From Phytophthora quininea (Eukaryota; Oomycota; Peronosporomycetes; Peronosporales; Peronosporaceae): a stretch of 64,000 nucleotides of DNA. A program made the translations under genes and the position numbers. Below, piece by piece: positions 49,412 through 61,734 of this stretch. Under the pieces are notes generated by a model. It was given only the letters and a program-made list of their open reading frames with translations, made no database searches and was not told the DNA's origin. Every line of letters begins with the position of its first letter. The first letter of the stretch is position 1. The stretch spans positions 186,001 to 250,000 of the forward strand of contig JAAVTG010000039.1 of assembly GCA_011947345.1 (NCBI GenBank). Reading direction: 5' to 3'.

Positions 49412-52400
49412 GATCACCGGCGGGTCCGGTCACGATTCGGGTCTTGAGACCCGATCCGAGGCCATAGCAGCGTTTTTTCAAGGATCACTCAGGGATAGCG
49501 AGACCCAAAGTAGGATCATAAAATAGTAAGTAAATTAAAGAGTTATGGTAAACCTATCACCTTTGATATCAATGCAAACAGATAACTCTGACGCGTCTCA
49601 CCCGACACAAGCATAAAGGGGATAGGCATATTCGTACGTTTGGGATTGTTAGGAATACAGAACATAGCGGCTTTGGTGTTTTCATAGCAGCAAAACGGAT
49701 GACCATAATACAGGATGATTTCTAGGTTATTTTGCTACTTCTGAGTTATTAACTTGGTTTGAAAGGCGGGAGCCCGGACAGCGAAAAGGCGATGATGAGG
49801 GATGGAGAGTTTAGCCAGCTCTTTTGTGATGCCCGGTAAAGCGGTAATCACCATCCTACTCTAGCTGGTCCATATCCCAATGTTAGTTATATTCAAATCA
49901 CCGTTACTATGCTCAGTGTACATTCGTGTACCGGACAGAAAACTGGAGTCTGATAATTTCAGAACCATTTCATGTCCAGGCATAGGGAGGTGGTCTATGT
50001 AACGGGGAGACCCTAAAAACATTATCGTTCCTTATTATCCAACTAGTCGTCATATTCCTGAAACTCTGGCCTTTTTGCTTTAGAATTTCCGAAAATGTCA
50101 ACTGGGAAAATCTTTTCATCGGCCATAAGCATTCCTTTTGTATAGAAATGTTACCAATTGATGCTGAGGTTGTTAGGTTTCAAAACCTGCAAGTCCCAAA
50201 GGTTTTATTTAGATTTACCTACGCGACTTACGCAAGGAACGCACGACAATTTCTCATTTTGCACAGTCGCACTAGCGTATTTTAAGGTTTCCGTTAGTTT
50301 GCGGCATCCCATAAGAAAACCTAGGAATCCCCAACTCGAACCTCACTTCCAAAAGTTCCAATCCGACGCCCTTCTAGCCACTCACTTCAGCTCACGTTTC
50401 TACGATGTCCGAGGTGTTCGTGCACGACGGTACATCTGACGAGGGCGACAACTACGACGAAGACTGGGATTTCGGTGATCCACCAGTTGAAGAAGACGAA
50501 GGTCAGGTCACTGGCCCTGTTCCGGTGATAGAAGGGGATACTGGTGTCGACACCGCGGGCAACGAGATGGTGGAAGATGCCAGAACCCGTACTGGCGGAC
50601 TCGAGTCAACAAGTACCTCCGATGCAAGCGACAGCTCCGATTCAAGTTCGTCTGAAGACAGCGACAGTTCTGAGCATGAAGATACCCCGGTGCACGCGAC
50701 CGTGATCTAAGTCGATGGTTACGCGTACACTCGCGCACGCGTATCACCCAAGAAGTGGTCGTATCGCTGCAGTGTGTATCGACGAACGGGATGCAGAGGA
50801 AAAGTCGATTACGATTTGAGGCTGCAGCGGTACATCAACTTCACCCCGCATACATGCCGAGCCGATGTCGAGATTCCGCGGCGACTTGTGAATGTATCGG
50901 AGCGAATGGGGGCTGAAGTTGACCGCTTGGCAACTTTAAACTTGGCTTTAACCGCGCAGCGTATCTGGGATACCATCAACCAGCAGTTTTTCCAGCCGGT
51001 CAATGACGTGGTGATCCAAGGACTAACGCGTGATCAGGTGATTGCGCGGGTGTATCGAGTTCGTCGTCAACATTTCGGTGGTGATATACACGGAGTGGTT
51101 GAAGTGCCCAATCTCAGCCTGGTCTCGGGAACCCAACTCACGTTCTTTCAGTTCCAGCACACCTTCTACGACAACGGATCTCTTCAGAGACTTATTGGAT
51201 GGGCTCACCCAAGACTACTGGAGATTCTCAGATATCCCGGACTTCAACTTTTCATTGACGGCACGTTCAGGAGCGTGCCTCATCACTTCCACCAATGTGT
51301 CATCGTGATGGTGAATGAGTTCTACGCGCTAACGACCGGACGAACTGCCAACATTTACACCAGGCTCCTCCGATTTGTCAACGATTCAACCGGTCAGAAC
51401 TTGCGCCCGGCACAAGTGGTCGTCTAGGGATTTTGAGCAAGCGCTGATCGATGCCGTCGGTATCGTGTTTCCAGATACTCGCGCGGTGGGTTGTCATTTT
51501 CATTTTAAGCAAGCTACCCACCGCCGGATGATCGCACTGCACATACCCGCTCCAGAAGTAAGCATCGCCATGGAGGTCGGAATGCTAGACATCCTGACTG
51601 TCATTCCCCGGGTGAAATTGACCCTCACGGACTGGTCTATGTTGAGCGACAGATCCGCCTCCGGTGCTCGAGTCGTGGGATCGCGTACTCCACGACAAGA
51701 TGGACTCAGTTTTGGAACTATTTCCGCCGCACATGGCTGGTGCGCTTTCCAGCAGATGTGTGGAACATCCACGGCATTGACCTCTCGGTTGTGTGCAGGA
51801 CTAACAATCCTTTGGAATGGTTCAACAGGGAGCTGAACTCGGCGATCACGTCAGCCCATCCCAACCTCGCATCCTTCGTCGGGACTATCGACATGCTCTC
51901 TCAACGCTATGTCCAGCTGTTAACTGATATCACGAACCGCAGAGCAACAGCCCCACCTCACGGTGCTATCCAATTACCAGCACCTGTTGACGTTGTTCCA
52001 ACCCGAAGACGAAGAGCTCAAGCGACACGTGGGAGACCATCGGCAAGAGGCAGACCGGGGCGAGCTGCGTCTGTAAGACCAGCAAACAGAGCTCGTGCCC
52101 GACAAACTACTCAAAGAGTAACCATCTGGCGACCTCAAAGACTGACAAGGCGCACGACGAGAAATGCTCGGCCTTGAGCAAAAACCTGCTCAGCAGCTGC
52201 AAGCAACCGGCGATTGACAACGAGAACTACAAGACATGCTCGACTCCAAACTTGATAAAGCAGGGTAGTTAAACCTTCATTCTTTAATATATACAACTTT
52301 TTCATTCATCCAAAAATGGAGGTTTTTGAACAATTTTTGTAGGGTCTGTATGTGATCACTAAAACAAGTGTGTACTTTGATGGTCACGTTTGGGTCTCGG

Positions 52401-52442
52401 AAAACAGCAAGACCCTGAGTGCGACCAGACCCGCCGGTGACC
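49412..52442. mobile_element. Candidate full extent of a Mutator-like element with imperfect terminal inverted repeats
   Basis: A 35-bp segment at 49412-49446 (GATCACCGGCGGGTCCGGTC...) and the reverse complement of 52408-52442 (GGTCACCGGCGGGTCTGGTC...) agree at about 28 of 35 positions. They flank the decayed MULE transposase. This makes them plausible ends of one ~3-kb element. No target-site duplication is evident, and the ends could extend further. Confidence 0.45.
50405..52177 (+). pseudogene. MULE transposase with FLYWCH-like N-terminus, interrupted
   Basis: An acidic N-terminal region (50405-50710) ends at a TAA. In the same frame a FLYWCH-type zinc module follows (GYAYTRARVSPKKWSYRC...GCRGK...HTC). 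The MULE transposase core follows with LQLFIDGTFRSVPHHFHQCV, then, after a frame change at ~51,420, DTRAVGCHFHFKQATHRR. After a second change at ~51,740 comes VWNIHGIDLSVVCRTNNPLEWFNRELNSA. The C-terminus is Arg/Pro-rich. One nonsense codon and two frame changes of different sense make this a dead copy rather than a set of base-calling errors. Confidence 0.8.
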
Positions 52443-53035
52443 CATATAATGTTTTTCCCGACAGCGTTCAAGATGCTGTGGTTGCTGTGAAGCAGCAACT
52501 GCAACGGGAACGGCAACCACGAAGCGCGTGGGTGCAAAAGGATGCGTCAGAGGACGCGCTCTATAGGTGAGCTAGAGGTAGACAAGTCGAACTAGACCTC
52601 ACTCTGCATTTCAATCTCTCACTTCCGAAAATACACACTACTCATCAAGTCGACTACAGTCTTCCTTCCGTTGCGCACTCCAGTTCCAAGTCTAGTTTCG
52701 GCTAAGGTGCCATCAGTTTAACGAAACACTTAGAGACATACAAAATTTCAAAACTCTGAACTTGCCACCTACATATTATGCAATATAAGTTGAATGGACG
52801 CTGGTTCTGCGGCACAACCTTGCCCACTATGTTTTTATACGATGTATTGACACATTTTCACGATGCCTCATATCTACTTTGGTAAAATAGTTTGCGACCC
52901 AATACGAAAAATGGTCTGACTGAGTTACGCAATCCTTGTTAAATACTTATCAGTTTTGTTATGGTAAAATCAATTCTGACAAACTTGTAGCTTTTATATG
53001 TTAGCTTAACGGTCCGTACAGTGCTCAGCAACCGC
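52443..53035. other. AT-rich intergenic region
   Basis: No gene, repeat or RNA seen. It probably holds the 3' end of the coiled-coil gene (-). Confidence 0.4.
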
Positions 53036-54837
53036 TTATTGCAACGCACAAGTGCTGCCCATCGACCGAGCGCACACATCATCAACTACCTGCTGCAGTT
53101 CACCTAAACGGTTCGCAACCTTCTGTATATCACCCGAAAGGGTCATCAAGTTCTCTTCACATGAACGAATAGACGTCTCCTGCAATGGATCCAAGCAACC
53201 CGAGCCATCGTCGACAAGCAACAAGCCGATGTCGATCGTGTTGGTGTTCTCATATGTCTGTATCAGCTCTGTCAGCGCGCACAACCTGCGATCGATAAAC
53301 CGAACCTGGGAACAAATGCACCAAATAAGCACGGACTGCACAAAGCTGAGAAAACAGAAGACATCAGCACGTTACCTGGAGTAGGACCTTTTCGTACTCC
53401 CTTTGAACGGAGAACTCGTCAACAGCATCCGTTTGTGGGTGGTCTTCAGTGTTCTCCCGAGTGAATATATGTTTACGCAGCATATCATTCTCCGCTGCGA
53501 GTTTTTGCAAGTCTTGTCGGGCAGTTTCAGCCTGTGCACGCTCAGCAATGACAGCAGACTTGAACTGTTCGATCTGAAAGATAACAAGAAGCTGTCAGCA
53601 AGAACTACTTCCGCATAACAAGAAACGCATCGACTCACCTCTTCTTGCAGCTTCGGAGGACGAGCTATCCTTCGCTCGGCATTCTTCAAGTCTTCCAGCA
53701 AGTACTCGATTTTCTGTTGCTGCTCACATATTTCGTGGCTAGATTCTTGTATACGTTGATCTTTCCTTGGGACGATATCTTGCATAATAAAACGAAGTCA
53801 ATTAGCATGTGGAATTCTTTACGAAGCACACATACCCATACCTTCCCATTTTGCGCATTCTGAAAGAAGTTCTTCCAGTTGCGTCGCTTGAGTTTCGCGT
53901 TCCTGATCTTGCTTGATGCGCTAGTCATATACGTAGCACACAGCTGAGAATACGCTGGGAGGTCAAAGTTTTCTTCATCTAGATAGCTCACCATGGAGCG
54001 TTCTGCTTGCAGCTCGTTCTCCAGTTCCATTTTTCCTTCTCCAAAGCATCGCACCTCGCTTCAATATCCACCAGCATCTGAGTCAATCCGCTATCCTTCA
54101 GGGCTTGGAGCTCCTGTTTAGCGAACTTGCACGCCTTCATCAACTTTGCTTTGGCGTGCTTCTGCTCTCGCAAGCACTCGCTCAACATTTCGTTCTTGAG
54201 CTTTTCCTGCCGGTTTTCTTCGTACAGCTCAGCAATCTGTCCTCCGTAAAAATGAATTAAATATGGATATTGTCCTCATCACAATGAGTAGTCTTACCTG
54301 ACGTTCATACTCGTGGATACGAGCGTCGGCATCGCGCTTCTCGTGGGCCATTTCACTAATCACAGAGTGCGAGAGTGGCTGCATACACAATCATTAGCTT
54401 TCTTATTAACGAAATAAATTACATGACCAATTCACCAATGCAGTGGCCGAGTCATCGGACTGGTTGGACTCCAGTGAGCGCAGACTGCGCATGGTCTCGT
54501 GCATTAAGTACGGGAACTGCAGTTGCTGTCGGTCCTGTAGCTCCTGGATCTTGGCGTCCTTCTCCTGCAACTTCCGCTCTAGTTTGGCGCATCGTCGCTT
54601 CACCCGTTGCAGCTTGTCCTCCTTATGAGCGCCGTCTTTGTCTTGTTCTTGATAGCACTGTGTCTCCTGGTAGAAATTCTGCCGGATGTGACCTAATAAA
54701 CGCTCCTTCGACGACAACGGCGGGTCGGCAGTGTGACTGCTGCAATGGCATGACACAAAAGCGGACTTAGAGCCTTGCAACGGCTAGCAACGCCACGCTG
54801 CGACGTACTCCAGGGCAGAGCCATCGTCGCTTGACAT
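53036..54837 (-). CDS. Coiled-coil protein of unknown function (eight exons)
   Basis: Exons, all in phase: 54837-54809, 54739-54436, 54378-54298, 54236-53992, 53920-53842, 53778-53639, 53573-53376 and 53305-53036. Start MSSDDGSAL. Most of the protein is predicted coiled coil: LQRVKRRCAKLERKLQEKDA, ENRQEKLKNEMLSECLREQ, ETQATQLEELLSECAKWE, QQQKIEYLLEDLKNAERR, AERAQAETARQDLQKLAAEN. A conserved-looking C-terminal part follows (VRFIDRRLCALTELIQTYEN...). One base seems missing in T5 54030-54034 (+ strand) in exon 4. Gene structure is well supported by splice sites and composition. The protein family is not recognised; a centrosomal, ciliary or cytoskeletal role is the usual guess for such proteins. 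Confidence 0.75.
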
Positions 54838-54950
54838 GGCGGATAGAATTGTATTAAATGAGAGTAATCAAAATTTCTAACAATAAACTTGAAATTTAAC
54901 GTCAACTCCGATAGACAACTGAATTACAATGTCAATGAGCATCTATCTCC

Positions 54951-57380
54951 CTAGATCTTCTTTATCTCGACGATGGTTCGGTCCGGCACAAAATGCTTGC
55001 ACTTGCCATCCTTAGCGCTAGCAATCTTGTCGTCGGGCAGCGGCAGAATTGTGATGGTCGCGAATGTGCCACCTGACTCGCCCTTACAGAGCTGGCCGGG
55101 GTTGATGCAGATCGAGTCTTTCACGCGCTGCATCACGAACCGAAAGAGTGTGAACCGAAAGAACAGATAACAACATGCTCGTGTACGTACCCCACAGAAG
55201 CGGTTCAGAATGGACGGGAGCAGCAGCACATCAGGAGTTTGCTCGAGCTGGAACTGCTTCATATACCGAAGGTCGATGGGCGCGTTGGCATTTGGCGGGG
55301 GTGGGAACATCGGGTAGTAGCTGCCGTTTAAAGTCACATCCTCTGTTAAACAACGCAAAACAGTAACGTTGCAATCGACCTACCTGCGCTGGTCGATAAC
55401 CTGCTCACACAGGCGAAGCAGTCGGTTCTGATCGCGAGTTTGCGACCTAAAGAATATTACACGTCAGAAGTTGGACGGCCATAGATACCGATTTTAGCGC
55501 CTTACCGGTAGAGCTCGTTTGAACTCAGCTGCACAACGAGGTCCAACGTAGATGTTCCAAACAAAACGCCGTTGATTGAAAACGTACAAGGATTGGGCAT
55601 GAAGTGGACCCTCTACAATCGCAAACGTTTCGTCAAATTCCGTAAGCGTCTTCACCAACAAGGCAAGTGGACAAACCTTGGCATACTCGCGAGACCCACC
55701 AAAGGCCTCACTTGCCTTCTTCTTGTGGAGCGGGGGCTGGGGATACACAAATTCATGGTTGGCATCACGCAGCGAAGGTACCATCACGATTTGGACGTTC
55801 TCGTCTTTTTCCAAGACGTTGTTCAGTAAGGTCATCACTACAGCACAGCATGTTAGTTGGACGTCACGTAAACTTCCCCATTTGACGTTGACGATTACCT
55901 TTGAACAGGAAAACGTCTTCAAAGCTAATCAGCATTTCTTCGTACTTTACCATCCCGTCGTGGAACATCGAGTGCATGACGTCGATGAAAGGCCCCACCT
56001 GCAAAACTTGACATCAGCCTCCAGTTATAGATTCAAAGTCGAGCACGCGTACGTACGAGAATAAGCACATCCGGCTTCTGATCAATGACAATCTGGAGCA
56101 AGTCGTTGAGGGAAGGTAATCCACGTTGCTAGTGGTGGTAAACGGGCCACACGCAGTGACCACTCGAATGGGTTTGCCGCCTTCACCTTGGATTTCCCTG
56201 ATGGATGTTGGGGATGAAGTAGCGGGTGGCGCTGGAATGGGCTGGTAACAACGATACTTATCATAAAGACGATCATTCTAAGAGCACAAATAAAAGTAGC
56301 ATACCTCGAGGAATTTCTTGACCGCCATCGGAGAACGAATGTCGTGGAAAATACCTTCCAACGCAACAATCTACAGTATACGTGAGTAAGCAGCTATTCA
56401 TTCTGGTACATCAGAGGACAACTCACCTTGCCGGGGAAGATCTGGAAGTTGGGCACTGCACTCAAGTCAAGCAAGACCCGCTGGCCACCACAAGTCTTTC
56501 TCGTGCCTTCAATCTGAACCACGCTTGGGTTCAACTTGCCTTCAGACGCTTCACACACGATACGTCCCACTACGGTAACTTGCGCTGGGGATGGGTCTCC
56601 TACTGGCTTAAGCTCTGCAAGCTTGTACGTTTCCTTCACCAACTCCTCATACTCAGCGAGTTGTTCATCCAGTGCAATGGCTCGCTGAAACTGTGGAGTA
56701 TACATGTACGAGATGTTGGGCGCCAGGTTGCGATCGGGGAATGGCGCTTCGACCTTAACCGGTTGTGGAGCGTCCGAATCTCCTTTAATCTGGGCCTTCA
56801 GATGCGCATTGAATTCCGACATGGTCCTGCCAGCATCCGTCCGCTTCTCATAGTTGTTTCCTGGCGGAGACTGCTGCGACCTGCAGCGTATACAAATCAA
56901 TGGATTAGATAAAAGGGACCCAACTTCCTACCATCATTTCAGTACGTACGAAGGAGAGAATAAGCCGTTGGTGCGTTGCACTTTGTTGCTACCCGAGGGA
57001 CTAGCAAAAGGCCGGGCGTGTTTGCCCTCGGGCGACTTCATGTTGTACAGAGCGCCCAGTTTGTCGCGGCTGTCGGCTTCTCGCTTGACCACGGGCGTGC
57101 TAGTTGCCTTGGGGTGGCGACGTTTGTTGCCTACCGTCGTCTCCTGGGTCTTCTGCTTCTTCTGCTGCTGCAGGTGCGAGCGGAAGGCCACAATACCGTC
57201 GGCGTCGGCTGCGCCCGAGATCTGCTGGTTCATGGAGTAGGCGTCCCATTGCGCCGCCACGTCGTCCGAGGACAGTCCGAACTCGGTGCAGATGTCTACG
57301 CAGGTGCTGGCCGCTTCCTCCTCCAGCTCCAAGTTGCAGGCCGCGAAGGCCGCGCGGATCTCCGCGACGTCGACGCTCAT
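54951..57380 (-). CDS. POLA2: DNA polymerase alpha-primase subunit B
   Basis: Regulatory B subunit of the complex that primes DNA replication. Ten exons: 57380-56950, 56880-56427, 56370-56305, 56256-56057, 55998-55899, 55837-55677, 55623-55506, 55446-55384, 55320-55191 and 55127-54951. The N-terminal helical module (MSVDVAEIRAAFAACNLEL) precedes a linker and the OB/phosphoesterase-like core: VTACGPFTTTSNVDY, VGPFIDVMHSMFHDG, NNVLEKDENVQIVMVPSLRD, MPNPCTFSINGVLFGTSTLD, RSYYPMFPPP, DVLLLPSILNRF, SICINPGQLCKGESGGTFA. All are family landmarks. A single base seems to be missing at GGG 56110-56112 in exon 4. Its start codon is 139 bp from that of AP endonuclease 2 on the other strand. Confidence 0.92.
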
Positions 57381-57519
57381 GACTTGCTTGCCCCTCGGTG
57401 TTGCGCGCGTAATTGAGTTGTAACCCCAAAAGGCGCCAACGATTGTGATTGGTTAATAAAAGAGAAATTTTGCAAGTATACCAATTTTATACTTGATAAA
57501 ATGTGTGCAGTTTGACAAG

Positions 57520-59410
57520 ATGGAACGCTCGATCCGACTCATGACCTGGAACGTCAACGGCCTGCGCGCTGTGCTGCAGCGACTGGACCTGAATCTGAAG
57601 CAATTCCTGGATGGTCTAAATGCAGACATTATCTGCCTGCAAGAGACCAAGCTCACACGTTCGGAACTGGACCAGGAGCTGGTGCGGCCGCTAGGTAGAG
57701 TGGACATTTATCCAACGGGGCGATGCAAAGGCTAAAGCTTGATATTACGGCCAGGTTATGATGCCTTCTACTCCTTCTGCAGACAGCGAGGTGGATACTC
57801 TGGCGTGGTTACATTCTGCAAGAGCGATCTGCCGACAGTTGCAGCGGAAGAAGGACTCACGGGCTTGTGGCGCACGGACGACAACGTGGGGCATGTCGGG
57901 TCGCTGCATAACGAGGTACTTAGCACACCAGTCAACTTGTGTGCACAACGCACAAGCACTGCAATAATTTTTACATGTTGTTTCATGTCATTTTTGAAGC
58001 TATCGACGAAGCTGGTGAGCGACCTGGAGTCGGAAGGGCGGTGTGTCATTACGGATCACCAAGCCTTCGTGCTGATAAATACATACTGTCCTGCGTTGGC
58101 GTCTGCTGATCGTCTCGAATACAAACTTCAGTTCCACGCGTTATTGCAAGATCGAGTGAATGCTCTACGAAAAGCCAACAAGCGCGTCATCGTAGTGGTG
58201 CGTCGTTCCTTCACATTTTGCAAAATGCTGTTGGAAAGTGACTGGAGGATGATTTTGCTTCAGGGAGACATTAACATAGCGCACCGCGAAATTGATCACT
58301 GTGATCCAGATGCGCACAGATACGAAGGTAGTTCGTTTGCGGACCATCCATGCCGGAGGTGGATGGACGTTGTTGTGGGGGCAACGCAAGAACAAGAGCA
58401 GTCGTTGTCACCTCCACCACCTCAAACCAACACAAGTGAACCATGCAAGCTTATCGATTCCTTTCGCCATTTTCATCCGCAACAAACGAAGGCATTCACG
58501 GTAAGCATACCGGTACTGATAGAGTGGGCATGATAATGATGTATCTCATCTGTTGCTTCGTATGAAATGGCAGTGCTGGAACACCTTGACTGGGGCTCGC
58601 CTGACGAACTACGGAACTAGAATCGACTACATCCTTGTCGATCCCAATTTGGCAGAATGTATGACCTCATGCAGGTACGTGCAGCGCAGTGTACTAAGCC
58701 AGTCAACAAAAAGGTAATCCGTGTACAGCATTGAAGCAGAACGTCAAGGATCCGATCATTGTCCAGTGGTTATGACGTTCACGGTAAAGTTGAAGACCGA
58801 TGCGAGTACCAGCCCAGTCGTTAAGGCTTCCCTGTGTGCCAAAAACTTCATCGAGTTTTCAGGGACACAACAAACTATTACCTCGTTTGTCGTGCGGAAC
58901 GAAACTGCGGCCAAAGACGCCGATATCGGCCGCAATTGGAATCATCCGACCTCAAAGTCATCTCCTACAAGCGCCACGACATCGATGCCAATAAAACGGA
59001 CCAAGCATGGCCAGCAATCGATCACTTCGTTTTTCAGCTCGCCCGTTAAAAAGCGGAAGCGTTCTGCAATCGAGAAAGAACCTGGAGGGTACTCGGCGAT
59101 TCAGCAAATGCCTTTGGCTAGAGTGGCTGTCGTTGACGCTTCACTCGATGAGTTTCTTACAAGAAAGCACAAAATTGCCGAGGATGGGAGAAACCAGTGG
59201 CAGCAAGTTCTCAGTGGAAAGCCGCCACCAACGCCATTATGCCATTGCGGGCAGCCGACTGTGCTTCGGTCGGTTCTGAAGGTGAACGAAAACTGGGGCC
59301 GCAAGTTTTACGTCTGCACAAAGCCAGCGGGCGATAAAGGCAACCCTAATGCGAGATGCGACTTCTTTCAATGGGCAGACAACAAAGCTCGTAAGAAGCA
59401 CACCAGCTAA
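57520..59410 (+). CDS. APEX2: DNA-(apurinic/apyrimidinic site) endonuclease 2
   Basis: Nuclear base-excision and single-strand-break repair enzyme. Exons: 57520-57694, 57755-57915, 58000-58197, 58264-58500, 58574-58674 and 58729-59410, all in phase. EEP-family catalytic motifs are complete: TWNVNGLRAVL, ICLQETKL (metal-binding Glu), GDINIAHREID (Asp, Asn), GTRIDYILVD and GSDHCPV (Asp-His). After the nuclease domain come two PCNA-interaction boxes, QQTITSFV and QQSITSFF, and a C-terminal GRF zinc finger (CHCGQP...GRKFYVCTKP...CDFFQWAD). This order is diagnostic of APE2 and excludes APE1. No frame slip. Divergent with POLA2. Confidence 0.94.
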
Positions 59411-59587
59411 TGGCCGAAATACCGTAGACAATTGCATTATACTCTTTCGCTTTTGTACTTGCCTGCTCTCTCCTTCATTAAGACCAAAATGTCGGAAGCG
59501 CCGCACTTGGATAACCCCATCATGACGAAGCCGTGCGCAGGTGTTGTTTAATTCATGGCGCAGTCTAGAAGATCACTGGGCACATAT

Positions 59588-61734
59588 CTAAATGGCAAAC
59601 ATGGCCGACTCGAACCACGGGTGTGCGAGCGCCTCGGCGGCAGTTAGTCGCTTGGCTGGGTCGCGTTCTAGCAGACGCTCAACCAGATTCTTAGCATTGG
59701 CGCTGATCGTCTTCCACACACGGTCCGAGAAATCGGCGTCTTCCTCGATGCAAGCATGCGGCGGGTAGAACGGCTGGTATCCGGTCAACATTTCGAAAAT
59801 AATAATGCCGACAGCCCACATGTCAACCGGTTTGCCGTAGGATTGCTGCATCAGCAGCTCAGGAGCAATGTATCCTGAAGTTCCAGTGACTCCCGTGAAC
59901 GGAACCTTGTGAACATCACCGGTGAGCTTGAAGAATCGGACATCTGGCACTTTCACCGACAGGCCGAAGTCGCACAGCTCCACCTGATAGTCACAAACTT
60001 TGGGGTCTGCGTGAGGGTCCATGCTAGACTTCGGCGGCGAGGCGCGGCGAACATTCGGAGCGCTACCATCATCTTGATTTTGTCCCTTTGCTTCGCTCAA
60101 TAGAATGTTGTCTGGCTTGAGATCACAATGTAGTACGCCCATGTCGTGAAGGAATAGTACACCACGAACAATTTGCTGTGAGAGCTTCCCTGCAAGCGAT
60201 TCCGGTAGCCGCGGCTTCCTCTGCATGAGAGACTTCAAGTTACCCTTGGTCGCCTTGGCCATCACTAAATAAAGGAAATCGGGGTCTCGTACACCTCGTG
60301 GAGGCGCACAATGTGCTTGTGGCGCAGTCGCAGGTGGATTTCAATCTCGCGCTGCACAGCATTCTGGGAGGCCTCATCACGCAGGAAGCGCTTGTGGATC
60401 TGCTTGATCGCTACTTCCTTTCCGTTGACGCGACGAATAGCAGGCTTCACCACAGCGTACGATCCATCTCCCAGTTGGTCTTCACCCACCAACTCGTACT
60501 GCTCCGTCACAGCCTTTTCGTGGATAAAGTACGGCTTTGGGTGGTTGTACTCGTCCTCACTGTCACTGCCATAACTGTCACTTTTCAGCGCCAGTGAGTC
60601 GCGTCTTCCCGTGCGGTGGATTGCCATGATGCGAAGCTGCTCGCCATCGTTCAAACGCCTTGCGACAAAAGGGTTCGCAGGAATTCGGGGCGCCGCCTGG
60701 GTGTACTCGTTGTTAATATCGTCATCGGAGTCGCCTTCGCTGAGCGAGCGTTGCAGACGCAGTTTCATGGGCGGCGGCGCCAACTTCCCTTGCTCTCGCC
60801 CGGTCGTTCATGCAGAGACGAGCGGAAACCAACCTTGCGGAAAATGCCTTTGCCTGTCGAAATGAAACCGTCCGTGAGCTCGGAGCAACCTGCAGACTTG
60901 CCCAGCTCGGCGTGCTCGTAGCTTTCCGATACAAAGTGGCGCAAGGGAGATGATCCCTCGCTCTCGGTGCTAGTGGATGACGTCCCCGACGATTTCCTCG
61001 GCTTGTGGTGCGGCGTGCGTCGAGGAGGCAGACCCCCGGTGGAGGGGCATCGTACTTGTCCGTCATTGAGATCGCAGGGACAGTTGTAGCAATCGAGTGC
61101 GGCGCCATCTGCTCGAGAGCAGCCAGATCATCGTCCACGTCGCTGTCGGTCGATTCATCGTGGTAGCCGTCCTTCTTGTTGACGGGGAGCCGTTCTTGTT
61201 GCCATTGAAGAACGGGTCGGCGTCTCCGTCGCTGAAGCGGCGCGGACGCGGCATCAAGTCGTCTGGGTTGGTGATGCACCTGGAGTCGCTGTACATTCTG
61301 GAGGCCTGCATGGGGCGCTGCAGCGCCGCAAAGTCCTCGCTGTCGGTGATGTCCATGGCCACGAAGGAGCGCATGGACTCGTTATCCGAGTACGAGACGC
61401 CTCCGTCGACCATGGCGCTGCGGCAGGCTGAGAGCTTGTGTAGAGGGTCGTAGTACCCTGGCAGCGAGTGGAAGATGCCCGTCAGCGGATGATGACGGAA
61501 CTTCTTGCGCTCCTCCAGCTCGGCCATGTCGACAATGTCGCTGGAGAAGTACACGGCGCCTCGGTTGCCAGCACTGCAACACGTAAGGAGGTTAGATACC
61601 TTTTTTACAGTAAGGGGGGGCAGTTGTAGGTTGACGCACCTTGGCGCGTGGTGGAAGGTGCCCACGTAGGGGTTGTAGGAAGGCAGCTTGGCGAACACGT
61701 TGTGCGGCACGACCACGCCGCCGCCGCTCGTCAT
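59588..61734 (-). CDS. Serine/threonine protein kinase (CAMK-like) with a long N-terminal region
   Basis: Exon 1 is 61734-61640 and exon 2 is 61573-59588. Product ~690 aa. The N-terminus carries two similar short motifs (SYNPYVGTFHHAP, HPLTGIFHSLPGYYDP), then acidic and Ser-rich stretches. The kinase domain begins near 60,480: LGDGSYAVVKPAI (Gly loop), EVAIKQIHKRF (Lys), HCDLKPDNILL (catalytic loop), ELCDFGLS (DFG), GTSGYIAPELL, DMWAVGIIIFEML, LLERDPAKRLTAAEALAHPWF. It ends shortly after the domain, without EF hands. The HRD arginine is replaced by Cys, a non-RD feature. Four apparent single missing bases (61184-61187, 61044-61047, ~60,790, 60281-60284) break the frame between coherent blocks. 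Confidence 0.82.
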
